From Kribbella sp. CA-293567 (GTDB lineage Bacteria; Actinomycetota; Actinomycetes; Propionibacteriales; Kribbellaceae), in the NCBI RefSeq assembly GCF_027627575.1, contig NZ_CP114065.1, positions 3,658,001-3,722,000 of the forward strand: a stretch of DNA of 64,000 nt, given 5' to 3'. Positions 33,830-43,280 of the stretch are shown here, in pieces. The notes below the pieces were generated by a model. It was given only the letters and a program-made list of their open reading frames with translations, was not told where the DNA came from and did no database searches. Numbering within the stretch: position 1 is the stretch's first letter; the number at the start of each line of letters is the position of its first letter. The position numbers and the translations under genes are program-made.

Positions 33830-33866
33830 GGCAACTCCTCATCGGGCGGGTCAGAACCACAGAACC

Positions 33867-33885
33867 TTAGCATTGCCTAACCTAA
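33867..33885 (-). promoter_or_regulatory. Iron box 5, overlapping the NRPS2 stop codon
   Basis: Minus-strand reading TTAGGTTAGGCAATGCTAA; the left half-site is perfect. Its first bases are the TAG stop of NRPS2 (33,882-33,884). It lies 37 bp before the SIP-methyltransferase start. Confidence 0.8.
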
Positions 33886-36800
33886 TGACCTCCGCCTGTC
33901 AGAGCTCCTCGCAGCTCAGTGACCGCCTGGTCCGGGAAGCCGAGGAAAGTGATCGTCGTCGTGTCCGGGGCGAGGTGATAGCGGATCACCGCGCGGTACA
34001 GCTGCTCGGTGCCCTCGGGGGTGGGTGGTCCGCTGTCCGGCCCATAGGTCCGCGTGAGGAGCACCGCGGGAGTGGGTACCCGCCGCAACGCTCTGCGACC
34101 GGCCTTGTTGTGGTAGCGCAGCAAAGCCAGCTCGGCGGTTCTGGTCGGCTCGGTCTCGTCGAGAGCGACGGTGGCGGCCGCGGTGAACGGACCGGCAGGC
34201 AGCGTGGTGATCTCGGGAATCAGCGGGACATCTTCGTCGACTACGCCGCCGATCAGTCGTGCAATTCCCGTTGCCTGGAGCGCGTTGCGGATGGCCTTGC
34301 GGACGACGTCGTCAGCAGGGGAGCTGTCCCAGTGGAGGACCGAGGCGGTGCCGGCGGCAAAGGCGAGTCCGTCGATCGTCTGCGCTCCGGCGAGCAGGCC
34401 CTTCCATCGATCCAGGCCGTCCGTTGCGACCGCATCGCCGGCTGCCTCGATGGCTTCGAGTGCAGGGACGAGCGCTTGTGGGCGGGACACTTCTGCTCCG
34501 CCGGACACCGAATGCTGAAGTGCCTCCGCCAGCCGGTGCAGCGAGGCCCGGTCGACAATTCCCGCGTGGACGGCGAGCACTGCAACCGTCTGTTCGGCGT
34601 TGTGTGTGTAGGCGAAGGCCGCCGGGCGGCCGGCCGAGAGGTCGACGAGCTCAACGGCGGCCGACCTGATCGCGTCAACGGTCCCTTTCGTCTCCACGAT
34701 CTGGGGCTGGACCGACTCTGCGGGCAGGAGATAGGTGAACCAGAGCCGTCGGCTGGTCGCGTCAACCGACAGGCGAAGCGCGTCCGTGTCAGCGACGAGC
34801 GAGCGGAAGGCCGATTCCACCGATTCGCTCGTCGACTGCGCAGGCAGGCTGACGAGCTCGGTGAAGACGTACTCATCGGGGGCGGTGTCCACCTCGCGCA
34901 AGCGTTCGAGGGCAGCAGACGTGGGAACAAGAACCGGCTCGGCCGAAATGGGGTCGGGCATCGACGGTGCGAGCAGCGCGGCGAGGGCGCCGATAGTGCG
35001 CCCCACGAACACCTCGGACAGCTTGAACGGCAACTGGTGCTCACGAGCGTAGGCAACGAGACGTGCCGCGGAAATGCTGTCGCCACCGATGCGGAAGAAG
35101 TCGGTGTCGACGCCCAGGTCGGTGTCGTCGGCGAGGTGGAGCACGTCGCGGAAGATGCCGGCGAGGGTGATCTCGGTGCCGGTTTCCGGTGCCCGGCCGT
35201 TGGCCGCGGCTGCTGCCAGGTCCGGTTGCGGCAACGCGCGGCGATCCAGTTTCCCGTTCGCCGTCACGGGGAATCGGTCCAGGCGCGTGAACGTGGCCGG
35301 CACCATGTAGTCCGGCAGCGACTGCGCGAGATGCTCGCGGAGCGCGTCGAACAGCACCGCGTCCTCAGTGCTGGTTGTGGTGACGTAGGCGGCGAGGTAC
35401 TGCCCGCCGGCCGGGTGCTCCACAGCGACGATCGCCGCACCCGATACCTCTGGATGCTGTTCGAGGACGGCCTGGATTTCGGCGGGCTCGATCCGGTGAC
35501 CGCGGATCTTCACCTGGTCGTCGCTGCGGCCGAGGTACTCCAACTGCCCTTGGGAGTTCCACTGCACCACATCGCCGGTGCGATACAGCCGTGCGCCGTC
35601 TTCGCTGAACGGGTCAGCTACGAAGCGTCCGGCGGTCAGGCCCGCGCGAGCCACATACCCGTCCGCGAGCTGCACCCCACCTAGATAAAGCTCACCCGCC
35701 ACACCGACCGGCACCGGACGCAACCAGGCATCAAGAACACGCGTCGTCGTATTTGCCACCGGAACACCGATCGGCACGCCTGCCGCATCTACGAGCTCGG
35801 CCTGAACCACCGGGTGAGCGGTGACATCCACGGCAGCTTCAGTCGGCCCGTAGAGGTTGTGCACCTCCGCGTTCTCGAACAGCGCGACGGCGCCGGACGC
35901 GGCCACCACGGGCAACGCCTCGCCAGAGCAGAACACCCGTCGTACCGAAGCCACCGACTTCGGGTCCGGGGTCGAGGTGAGGAAAGCCTGCAGCATCGAC
36001 GGCACGAAGTGAGTGACCGTGACCGCGCGACGATCGATCACTTCGAGTAGATATTGGGGATCCTTGTGTCCGCCGTCCTGCGCCACGACCACCGCCGCGC
36101 CGGTAACCAGCGGCAGGAAGAACTCCCAGACCGACACGTCGAACGTGAACGGGGTCTTCAACAGCACCCGGTCCGGCGTACCGATGCGGTAGACCTCACG
36201 CATCCACCAGAGTCGGTTGACTATTGCCTGGTGGTCGATCTGAACGCCTTTGGGGCGCCCGGTCGTGCCGGAAGTGAAGATCACGTACGCGGCGTCCGCC
36301 GGGAGCAACGGACGCGAGTACTGCGGTGGGTCGATCACGCCGGCATCGAGGTGGTGCTGCACGGATTCGTCGTCGATGCAAAGAACGCGCACGGTGTCTT
36401 CGCTGCGCACATGACGCCGAATGTCGTCGGCGGTTTGTCGGTCGGTGATCACGGCACGTGGCTCGGCGTCCGCCAGGATGTGCTTGACGCGTTCGGCGGG
36501 ATAGTCGGGGTCGATCGGCACGTACGCCGCCCCGGCACGGATCACTGCCGCCAAAGCGACCACCAGTTCGGTCGAGCGCGGAAGTGCGACCGCGACCCGG
36601 TCCCCGACCCTCACTCCGTCCGCAACGAGAAGGTGGGCGAGCGCGTTGACCCGCGCGTCAGTCGCGCTGTAGGTGAGTTCAGTGCCGTCATCAGCGATGA
36701 GCGCGACCAAGTCCGGAGTCGCGGCGACCTGCCGGCGTAGCAACTCGTCAAGAGTCGCCCCGGGAACGGCGGGCGTCTCACCGCGCGACCAGGTTTCGAG

Positions 36801-39800
36801 CTGTTGCAACTCCGCTGCAGGCAACAGGTTCAGATCACCGACCCGCGCCTCTGGACCGGCAGCGATTGCCTCGAGCACCGACTTGAGGACGGCAACGAAT
36901 CGGTCAGCAGTGGCGTCGTCGAACAGGTCGGTCGCGTAAGCGAGTTTCCCGCTCAGCTCGTTGAGCGAATCGAAGATGTCGAGGTCGAGGTCGGTCTTGA
37001 CCGCGCCGACCGCCGCCGGAGTCGCTGTCGTCTTGGCACCCCCGAGCTGCAGGCCGCCCGCGCGGCGGCCTTCGATGACGCGGTGGGTGAGCATGATCTG
37101 GAAGAGGGGGTTGCGGCCCACGGAGCGCTCGGTGCCCAGCGCACGGGTGACCTCTTCGAAGGGCGCGGCCTGGTGCTCGAACCCGCCGAGTACCGTTCGT
37201 TTGGTGTTCTGCAGAACGTCGGCGATCGAGTCACCGGGCTGGAACCGATGGCGGATCGGCAGGGTGTTCACGAAGTAGCCGACCTGGTCTTCCAGGCCGT
37301 CCTCGGTGCGTCCACCGACCGGTGAACCGATCACCACGTCGGCACCGGCGCCCAGTGCCGAGACGGTCAACGCGGTCGCGGCCTGCAGAGTCATGTACAT
37401 GGACACGCCCTGCTCGTCCGCAACCTGTCGCAGGCCGGTCGCCACGGCTGGATCGACGGTGAACCGTAGCTCCGCACCGCGGTGGCTCGGCGCCAACGGC
37501 CGGGCCCGGTCCGGAGTGATCGTGGACTCTTCGGGCGCATCCGCGAGGACCTCACGCCAATAGTCCAGATGCTTGGAGAGCAGCGAGTCCGGATCCGACG
37601 CCGTACCCAGGACGTTGCGTTGCCAGATCGCGTAGTCGGCGTACTGGGCCCGCAACGGCAGCCATCCCGGCTCCTGCCCCGCGGCCCGCGCCTGATAGGC
37701 GGTCGACAGGTCGCCCAGCAGCGACGGAAACGACCATTCGTCCACCGCGTGGTGATGTACCGCGACAACGAACACCCAGTCGTCGTCGCCCGTGCGTAGC
37801 AGCGCGACCCGGATCGGGAGATCGACCGCGAGACCGAACCGGGCCTGCACCACCGCGCTGACCCGCTCCTCCACGCCGGCCTCATCCACCTCCTCGACGA
37901 GCAGAGTGAGCCGGTCGGCCGCTTCCTCGGCCGGTACGACGACCTGCCGGAGCGTGCCGTCCTTCTCCACCAACAGCGTGCGCAGCGCCTCGTGGCGAGA
38001 AACCACGTCCCGTACCGCCGTGATCAGCACATCGGGGTCCAGCTCGCCCTGCAGGCGCAGCACCACCGGCACCACGTACCGTCCACCCGGCCCACCCAGC
38101 TGATCGATCAGCCAGAGCGCTTGCTGTCCGTAGGAGACGGGGAGCACGGCGGGGCGGGGTAGTTCGCCGACGCGTGTCCCGGCGGTTGCAGTGGCGTTTT
38201 CGGCTAGGTGGGCGAGCTGGCTGATGCGGGGGTGGTCGAAGACGTCGCGCAGTGTCAGCGCGGTACCGAGTCGTGCGTTGGCTCGTGCGACGACTCGTGT
38301 TGCCAGCAATGAATGTCCGCCGAGGCGGAAGAAGTCGCTGTCGACGCCGAGATCGATGGTGTCGTCGAGCCGCAGTACGTCGCGGAAGATGGCGGCGAGG
38401 GTGCTCTCGGTGGCGGTTTCGGGCAGCCGGCCGTCGCCCGCACTGGCGGCCAGGTCTGGTTGCGGCAGCGCGTGGCGATCGAGTTTCCCGTTCGGGGTGA
38501 CGGGGAATCGCTCCAGGCGCATGAACGTCGTGGGCATCATGTAGTCCGGCAGCGCCTGCGCGAGGTGTTCGCGAAGCGCGTCGAACAGCGCCGGATCCGC
38601 GGTGCCGGTCGTGGTGACGTACGCGGCGAGGTACTTTCCGCCGGCCGGGTGATCCAGGGCGGCGATCGCTGCACCTGATACTGCCGGATGCTGTTCGAGG
38701 ACCGCGCGGATTTCGGCCGGCTCGATCCTGTGTCCGCGGATCTTGACCTGGTCGTCGCTGCGGCCGAGATATTCGAGCTGGCCTTGCGGGTTCCACCGGA
38801 CCACGTCGCCGGTGCGGTACAACCGGGCGCCGTTGTCGCTGAACGGGTCGGCAACGAATCGGTCGGCGGTCAGGGCCGCGCGGTTCACGTAACCGTCCGC
38901 GAGTTGCACGCCACCGAGGTAGAGCTCTCCCGCCGCTCCAGCCGGTACCGGACGCAGCCACGCGTCGAGCACGCGCGCCGTCGCGTTCGCCACCGGAGCA
39001 CCGATGGGGGTGGCATCGATGATGACGGCCGCTGTGGCATCGCCGGTGACTTCGGTGGAGCCGTAGAAGTTGTGCAGTTCTGCTTGTGGCGCAGCGGATC
39101 GCATCGTGTTCGCGGTACCCGCTGTGAGTGCTTCACCGGACGAGATCCAGTACCGGACCGAGGCCAGCGCCGTGGGTGCGCCGTCTTGCCGCACGAGGAC
39201 GTCGGCGAGGCTGGGCACGGTCAGCAGGTGGGTGACGCGGTGGCGGGCAATCGTGTCGAGCAGGGCGGCCGGGTCCTGGGCGGTTTCCGCGGGGAGGACG
39301 ACGGTTCGGGTGCCGGCGACCATGGGTCCGAACAGTTCGGTCATGGCGTCGACGAAGCCGATGCCGCTTTTCGACAGCGCTCCATCGCCTGGTCCGTAGT
39401 TCAGCACTTGCTGACCCCAGGTAAGGCGATTCACCAGTGCGCGATGCGAGAGCGCGACGCCCTTGGGGTTACCCGTCGTTCCGGACGTGAAGATCACGAC
39501 GGCAGCGTCGAGGTCGTTCAACGGCCGCGTCAGGACCGGGGCCGTCCTCCCACCGGTGGCCAGGCGATCCTGTACCTCGGGTTCGTCGATCCGGAGGACG
39601 TGACCAGATGTCTCCGCGGTGTGCTGATCTGTCAGGACCACACCGGGCGCGGCGTCGTCGAGGATGTGTTCGATGCGTTCCGCGGGGTATTTCGGATCGA
39701 TCGGCACGTAGGCCGCACCTGCCCGCATCACTCCGGCCAGCGCCACCACCAGGTCCACCGAGCGTGTCATGGCGACCGCGACCCGGTCCCCGACCTGCAC

Positions 39801-41279
39801 GCCCTGCTCAACGAGGAGGTGGGCGAGAGCGTTGACCCGCGCATCGAACTGGCCAAAGGTCAGTTCGATGCCGTCCTCGGCGACGATCGCGACCCTGTCC
39901 GGGGTCGCCGCCACCCGGCGGCGTACCAGCTCGTCGACAGTCGCCCGGGGAACCTCGAGCGTCTCGCCTTGCGGCCAGGACGGAGCGGGGGTAAGTCCGG
40001 TGCTCAGTTCGTGCAGGGTCCGGGCCGGAGACCCGTCAAGGACAACGTTGAGGAAGTCGCTGAACTGCTGGGCGTGCAGGAGCGGGTCGCTGGTGTCGGA
40101 GCCTGCGGAGATCTCCAGCCGGATTCCGGTTTCCGGGGTGCGGTACACGGCGAGGTCGAGTGATCCGACCGGGCCGGTGCTGATCGTTTCGGGGACCGAG
40201 ATGAAGTCGCCGAAGTCCGGCGTTGATTCGAAGAGTCTGATGTTGATGGTCGGGAGTGTGAGGTACGAGGCTTGGCCGGCCGGCCAGGATCGGGCGATCT
40301 GGTGGTCTTCGGCGGTGGTGTGGCGTCGCGAGGTTTTCAGTTGGTCCGCGACGGCTTCGAGGATGTTGCTGAAGATTTGGTACGGGCTGATCTCGGTGAC
40401 CACGGGGATTGCTCTTGAGATCGCGCTGGGTGTTTTGAGTGATTCGCGGTCGTCGCGCAGCATCAGAGGTACGCGGACTGCTACGTAGTCACGCCGGTCG
40501 ATCAGAGCGGTGTAGACGCCCCAGACTGCGATCAGGGAGTCGGTCCAGGAGACCCGTGCGGTGCGTGCGAACTGCTGAACCGTCGAGTAGGTGTCGTCGG
40601 GGATCGGGACGACAACTGGCCGGCTCGAGGAGACGAAGACTCCGGAGAGATCTTCTTTGCTCTCGTGGCGGGCGCTCTCGATCCCGAGGACGCCACTCCA
40701 GTAGGCGGCACCTTCTTCGGCGTGCGAGTCGTCATGCGCCGTGACGTTCTTCAAGCTGCCGAACCAGCGGTCCGGGACCGGATCACTCTTCCGCGCTGCG
40801 GAGTAGACCTCCGCGACGCGGCGGATGAACAGGGAGATGCTGTAGCCGTCCACCAGCAGGATGTTGGTGACCAGGATCCAGGCCCAGGTGTCGTCACTGC
40901 GACGGACCAGGGTCGAGGACGTCGTCGGCTCTGCGGTGATGGCCGCAGCTCCGGTGAGCTGTTCGCGGGCCATCGCCCGGATCCGATCGTCGTCCGCGCC
41001 CGCGTCCACGATTTCTGTCCGGAGTGTGGTCGCGGAGTCGACGTACTGGAAAGGAACTCCGTCGTCGTCGCCGAATCGGACCCGTAGCGCGTCGGCTTCG
41101 GTGAACACGGTACTCACCGAGGATGCGAACGCGGCCGGGTCGATCGGGCCGTTCAGCCAGATCAGCTGGCCTGCGCTGAAGACCGAGGACTCGGGAGCAA
41201 GGCTGCGTGCTACCCAGTTGCCCCGCTGGCTCGCAGTCAACTCCACACGCTCAAAAGCCGTCAACGGAAGCACACCCAC
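33882..41279 (-). CDS. NRPS2: C*-A(beta-Ala)-T-C-A(Ser)-T-E*
   Basis: 2465 residues from GTG 41279, placed just after the FecE-like stop (TGA-CTCGAGAGAA-GTG); a longer ATG at 41330 would overlap that gene. Domains by approximate residue: 1-440 C-like with NILLVDGYS (~137) in place of HHxxxDG; 450-936 A1, code V235 D236 T239 L278 I299 S301 F322 G330 D331 (beta-alanine type); ~986 T; 1050-1490 C with intact HHHAVDE; 1506-2013 A2, code D-V-W-H-F-S-L-V-D, a serine match; ~2068 T of the GGDSI type that normally precedes an E domain; 2116-2459 degenerate E domain with HAGIVDR instead of HHxxxDG. No thioesterase, so the chain must pass to NRPS1. Last gene of the fec operon. Confidence 0.93.
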   Translation of the reverse strand: MGVLPLTAFERVELTASQRGNWVARSLAPESSVFSAGQLIWLNGPIDPAAFASSVSTVFTEADALRVRFGDDDGVPFQYVDSATTLRTEIVDAGADDDRIRAMAREQLTGAAAITAEPTTSSTLVRRSDDTWAWILVTNILLVDGYSISLFIRRVAEVYSAARKSDPVPDRWFGSLKNVTAHDDSHAEEGAAYWSGVLGIESARHESKEDLSGVFVSSSRPVVVPIPDDTYSTVQQFARTARVSWTDSLIAVWGVYTALIDRRDYVAVRVPLMLRDDRESLKTPSAISRAIPVVTEISPYQIFSNILEAVADQLKTSRRHTTAEDHQIARSWPAGQASYLTLPTINIRLFESTPDFGDFISVPETISTGPVGSLDLAVYRTPETGIRLEISAGSDTSDPLLHAQQFSDFLNVVLDGSPARTLHELSTGLTPAPSWPQGETLEVPRATVDELVRRRVAATPDRVAIVAEDGIELTFGQFDARVNALAHLLVEQGVQVGDRVAVAMTRSVDLVVALAGVMRAGAAYVPIDPKYPAERIEHILDDAAPGVVLTDQHTAETSGHVLRIDEPEVQDRLATGGRTAPVLTRPLNDLDAAVVIFTSGTTGNPKGVALSHRALVNRLTWGQQVLNYGPGDGALSKSGIGFVDAMTELFGPMVAGTRTVVLPAETAQDPAALLDTIARHRVTHLLTVPSLADVLVRQDGAPTALASVRYWISSGEALTAGTANTMRSAAPQAELHNFYGSTEVTGDATAAVIIDATPIGAPVANATARVLDAWLRPVPAGAAGELYLGGVQLADGYVNRAALTADRFVADPFSDNGARLYRTGDVVRWNPQGQLEYLGRSDDQVKIRGHRIEPAEIRAVLEQHPAVSGAAIAALDHPAGGKYLAAYVTTTGTADPALFDALREHLAQALPDYMMPTTFMRLERFPVTPNGKLDRHALPQPDLAASAGDGRLPETATESTLAAIFRDVLRLDDTIDLGVDSDFFRLGGHSLLATRVVARANARLGTALTLRDVFDHPRISQLAHLAENATATAGTRVGELPRPAVLPVSYGQQALWLIDQLGGPGGRYVVPVVLRLQGELDPDVLITAVRDVVSRHEALRTLLVEKDGTLRQVVVPAEEAADRLTLLVEEVDEAGVEERVSAVVQARFGLAVDLPIRVALLRTGDDDWVFVVAVHHHAVDEWSFPSLLGDLSTAYQARAAGQEPGWLPLRAQYADYAIWQRNVLGTASDPDSLLSKHLDYWREVLADAPEESTITPDRARPLAPSHRGAELRFTVDPAVATGLRQVADEQGVSMYMTLQAATALTVSALGAGADVVIGSPVGGRTEDGLEDQVGYFVNTLPIRHRFQPGDSIADVLQNTKRTVLGGFEHQAAPFEEVTRALGTERSVGRNPLFQIMLTHRVIEGRRAGGLQLGGAKTTATPAAVGAVKTDLDLDIFDSLNELSGKLAYATDLFDDATADRFVAVLKSVLEAIAAGPEARVGDLNLLPAAELQQLETWSRGETPAVPGATLDELLRRQVAATPDLVALIADDGTELTYSATDARVNALAHLLVADGVRVGDRVAVALPRSTELVVALAAVIRAGAAYVPIDPDYPAERVKHILADAEPRAVITDRQTADDIRRHVRSEDTVRVLCIDDESVQHHLDAGVIDPPQYSRPLLPADAAYVIFTSGTTGRPKGVQIDHQAIVNRLWWMREVYRIGTPDRVLLKTPFTFDVSVWEFFLPLVTGAAVVVAQDGGHKDPQYLLEVIDRRAVTVTHFVPSMLQAFLTSTPDPKSVASVRRVFCSGEALPVVAASGAVALFENAEVHNLYGPTEAAVDVTAHPVVQAELVDAAGVPIGVPVANTTTRVLDAWLRPVPVGVAGELYLGGVQLADGYVARAGLTAGRFVADPFSEDGARLYRTGDVVQWNSQGQLEYLGRSDDQVKIRGHRIEPAEIQAVLEQHPEVSGAAIVAVEHPAGGQYLAAYVTTTSTEDAVLFDALREHLAQSLPDYMVPATFTRLDRFPVTANGKLDRRALPQPDLAAAAANGRAPETGTEITLAGIFRDVLHLADDTDLGVDTDFFRIGGDSISAARLVAYAREHQLPFKLSEVFVGRTIGALAALLAPSMPDPISAEPVLVPTSAALERLREVDTAPDEYVFTELVSLPAQSTSESVESAFRSLVADTDALRLSVDATSRRLWFTYLLPAESVQPQIVETKGTVDAIRSAAVELVDLSAGRPAAFAYTHNAEQTVAVLAVHAGIVDRASLHRLAEALQHSVSGGAEVSRPQALVPALEAIEAAGDAVATDGLDRWKGLLAGAQTIDGLAFAAGTASVLHWDSSPADDVVRKAIRNALQATGIARLIGGVVDEDVPLIPEITTLPAGPFTAAATVALDETEPTRTAELALLRYHNKAGRRALRRVPTPAVLLTRTYGPDSGPPTPEGTEQLYRAVIRYHLAPDTTTITFLGFPDQAVTELRGALTGGGH
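35110..35740. repeat. A-domain C-terminal subdomain/T segment, near-identical copy 2
   Basis: Counterpart of 24,340-24,975, here in the serine module of NRPS2. The adjoining specificity core (above 35,740) is unrelated in its pocket residues to the beta-Ala domain. Confidence 0.75.
40230..40580. repeat. NRPS N-terminal domain repeat, copy 2
   Basis: Counterpart of 26,190-26,540, with about 8 mismatches in 351 bp by eye. Confidence 0.85.
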
Positions 41280-41289
41280 TTCTCTCGAG

Positions 41290-42174
41290 TCATTTCGGTT
41301 CGGTTGGGCGCGCCACCGCTGGGCGTTCACGGCCCAAGGGCACGACGGACGGGGTGCCGGCGACCGGATCGGGCACGACGAGGCAGCGCAGTCCGAAGAC
41401 CTCGTGCACGAGGTCGGCGGTGACGATCTCGGCGGGCGGGCCTTCGGCGACGACGCGGCCCGCCTTCATGGCGATCAGATGGGTGCCGTAGCGGGCGGCC
41501 TGGTTCAGGTCGTGCAGCACGGCCACCAGGGTGTGGCCGACGTGGTGCAGGTCGGTGAACAGTTCCATCAACTCGATCTGATGGGTGATGTCGAGGAAGG
41601 TGGTCGGCTCGTCGAGCAGCATGATGTCGGTGTGCTGCGCGAGTGCCATGGCCACCCACACCCGCTGACGCTGACCACCTGACAACTCGTCCACCAGGCG
41701 GCTGGACAGCTCGGTCACCGCGGTCTGGTCCATCGCCCGCAGTACGGCCTGCTCGTCGGCTTCGGTCCACTGCCGGGCGAATCCTTGATGGGGATACCGG
41801 CCCCGGGCCACCAGGTCGCCCACGGTGATGCCGTCGGGGGCGATGGAGGTCTGCGGCAGCAGTCCGACCCGCCGGGCCACCTCCTTGGTCTTGAAGGAGT
41901 TGATGTCGGCGCCGTCGAGAACGACCTGCCCGGCTGACGGTTTCAGCAGCCGGGACAGGCCGCGGAGCAGGGTGGACTTGCCGCACGCGTTCGGACCCAC
42001 GATCACGGTGAACGACTCGTCGGGGATCGCCACAGACAGCTCTCGGGAGATGACGCGTTTGTCGTAGCCGATCGTCGCCGCCTCCACCTGGAGGCGTGAG
42101 CTGTTCGGAGGCCGAGCGGAGCTGGGTGCATCCTCCGCTGTCGTCAGACCGTCGGTGCTGATGTGGGTGGTCAC
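41290..42174 (-). CDS. Ferric-siderophore ABC importer ATPase (FecE/FepC type)
   Basis: 294 residues from GTG 42174, which overlaps the stop of the permease gene (GTGA); a much longer open frame upstream is the shadow of that permease. Walker A GPNACGKST, signature LSGGQRQR, Walker B IMLLDEPT and the H-loop VLHDLNQ are intact. The order of motifs and the GRYPHQG segment are typical of iron-siderophore/B12 importer ATPases. Cytosolic; energises import by the two permeases upstream. Its stop codon lies 10 bp before the NRPS2 start. Confidence 0.95.
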   Translation of the reverse strand: MTTHISTDGLTTAEDAPSSARPPNSSRLQVEAATIGYDKRVISRELSVAIPDESFTVIVGPNACGKSTLLRGLSRLLKPSAGQVVLDGADINSFKTKEVARRVGLLPQTSIAPDGITVGDLVARGRYPHQGFARQWTEADEQAVLRAMDQTAVTELSSRLVDELSGGQRQRVWVAMALAQHTDIMLLDEPTTFLDITHQIELMELFTDLHHVGHTLVAVLHDLNQAARYGTHLIAMKAGRVVAEGPPAEIVTADLVHEVFGLRCLVVPDPVAGTPSVVPLGRERPAVARPTEPK

Positions 42175-43280
42175 AGGCGTCTCCTGGCTTCGGTGATCAG
42201 CAGCCAGCCGAGGTACCCACCGCCGAGCATGACGGTGACGATGCCGACCGGCAACGGGGTTGGGGCGACGTGCTGGGCGAGGTAGTCCGCCGCCAGACAG
42301 AGCAGCGCGCCGACCAGGGCGGCGGGCGCGAGGGTGATCCCCGCGCTGCGGGTGAGCCGGCGTCCGATCTGCGGCGCGACCAGGGAGATGAACGCGATCG
42401 GCCCCGACGCGGCGGTGACCGTCGCCGTCAACGCAACCCCCAGCACGATCAGCCCGAGACGAGCCGTCGAGACCCGCACTCCCTGGGCGGCGGCCGCATC
42501 GTCGCCCAGCTCCAGCTGCCGCATCGGCCGGCTCGACATCGCCGCCAGGAGCAGGAGTACGGCGATGCAGATGCCGCCGATGGCGACCTGGGTCCAGGAG
42601 ACGCCGTTGAGTGACCCGGCACCCCAGGTGGCCGCGGCCATCGCCTGATCCAGGTCGGCTTTGAGGATCAGCCAGGTGTTGATCGAGCCGAGCATCGCCG
42701 AGATGCCGATGCCGACGATGATCAGGCGGAACCCCTGGACGCCGCGCCGGTAGGCGAGCAGGTACACGGCGACGGCCGTGGCGATTCCGCCGATCAGCGC
42801 TCCGCCGACCAACTGCCAGTAGGTGCCGTTGACGAGAAGGATCACGATCAGCGCGCCGGTGTAGGAGCCCTGGGAGAACCCGATGATGCCGGGGTCGGCG
42901 AGCGGGTTGCGCAGCGTCGACTGAAAAACCGCCCCGCTCACCCCTAGCGCTGCGCCGAACACCAGCGCCGCCGCAACCCGAGGCAGCCGCCATTCGACCA
43001 CGATGTCGTGGACGAGCCCGGTCGTTCCGCCGGTCAGCGCGGAGACCACCTGTCCGGGACCGAGCTGGAACGAGCCGGTCATCAGCGCGAGCACCGCCAT
43101 ACAGGCGACCGCCAGCGCGAGGACCGAGCAGATGATGACCGACCGCCACTCGAGCCGTACTGCGAACCCCCGCCGCCGCAGTACCAGCATCTGCCGTCCG
43201 AAGTCCACGCGGCGCGTCCCTGGGGACCGGGCGATCCGGGACGAACTGGTGTGCGGATCGCGAGCAGTGCGCGTGCTCAT
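42171..43280 (-). CDS. Ferric-siderophore ABC importer permease (FecCD family)
   Basis: 369 residues, about 9-10 membrane helices. Family landmarks: RLPRVAAALVFGAALGVSGAVFQ, then TLRNPLADPGIIG, and the C-terminal PLPVGIVTVMLGGGYLGWLL. An N-terminal cytosolic extension of ~50 residues is Arg-rich. It overlaps both neighbours by 4 bp (ATGA/GTGA), so the three membrane genes are translationally coupled. Confidence 0.95.
   Translation of the reverse strand: MSTRTARDPHTSSSRIARSPGTRRVDFGRQMLVLRRRGFAVRLEWRSVIICSVLALAVACMAVLALMTGSFQLGPGQVVSALTGGTTGLVHDIVVEWRLPRVAAALVFGAALGVSGAVFQSTLRNPLADPGIIGFSQGSYTGALIVILLVNGTYWQLVGGALIGGIATAVAVYLLAYRRGVQGFRLIIVGIGISAMLGSINTWLILKADLDQAMAAATWGAGSLNGVSWTQVAIGGICIAVLLLLAAMSSRPMRQLELGDDAAAAQGVRVSTARLGLIVLGVALTATVTAASGPIAFISLVAPQIGRRLTRSAGITLAPAALVGALLCLAADYLAQHVAPTPLPVGIVTVMLGGGYLGWLLITEARRRL

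Noticed and set aside
41290..43149. 619-residue FecE with long N-terminal extension
   Set aside because: The extension is antisense-frame shadow of the permease gene; GTG 42,174 overlapping the permease stop is the normal coupled start.
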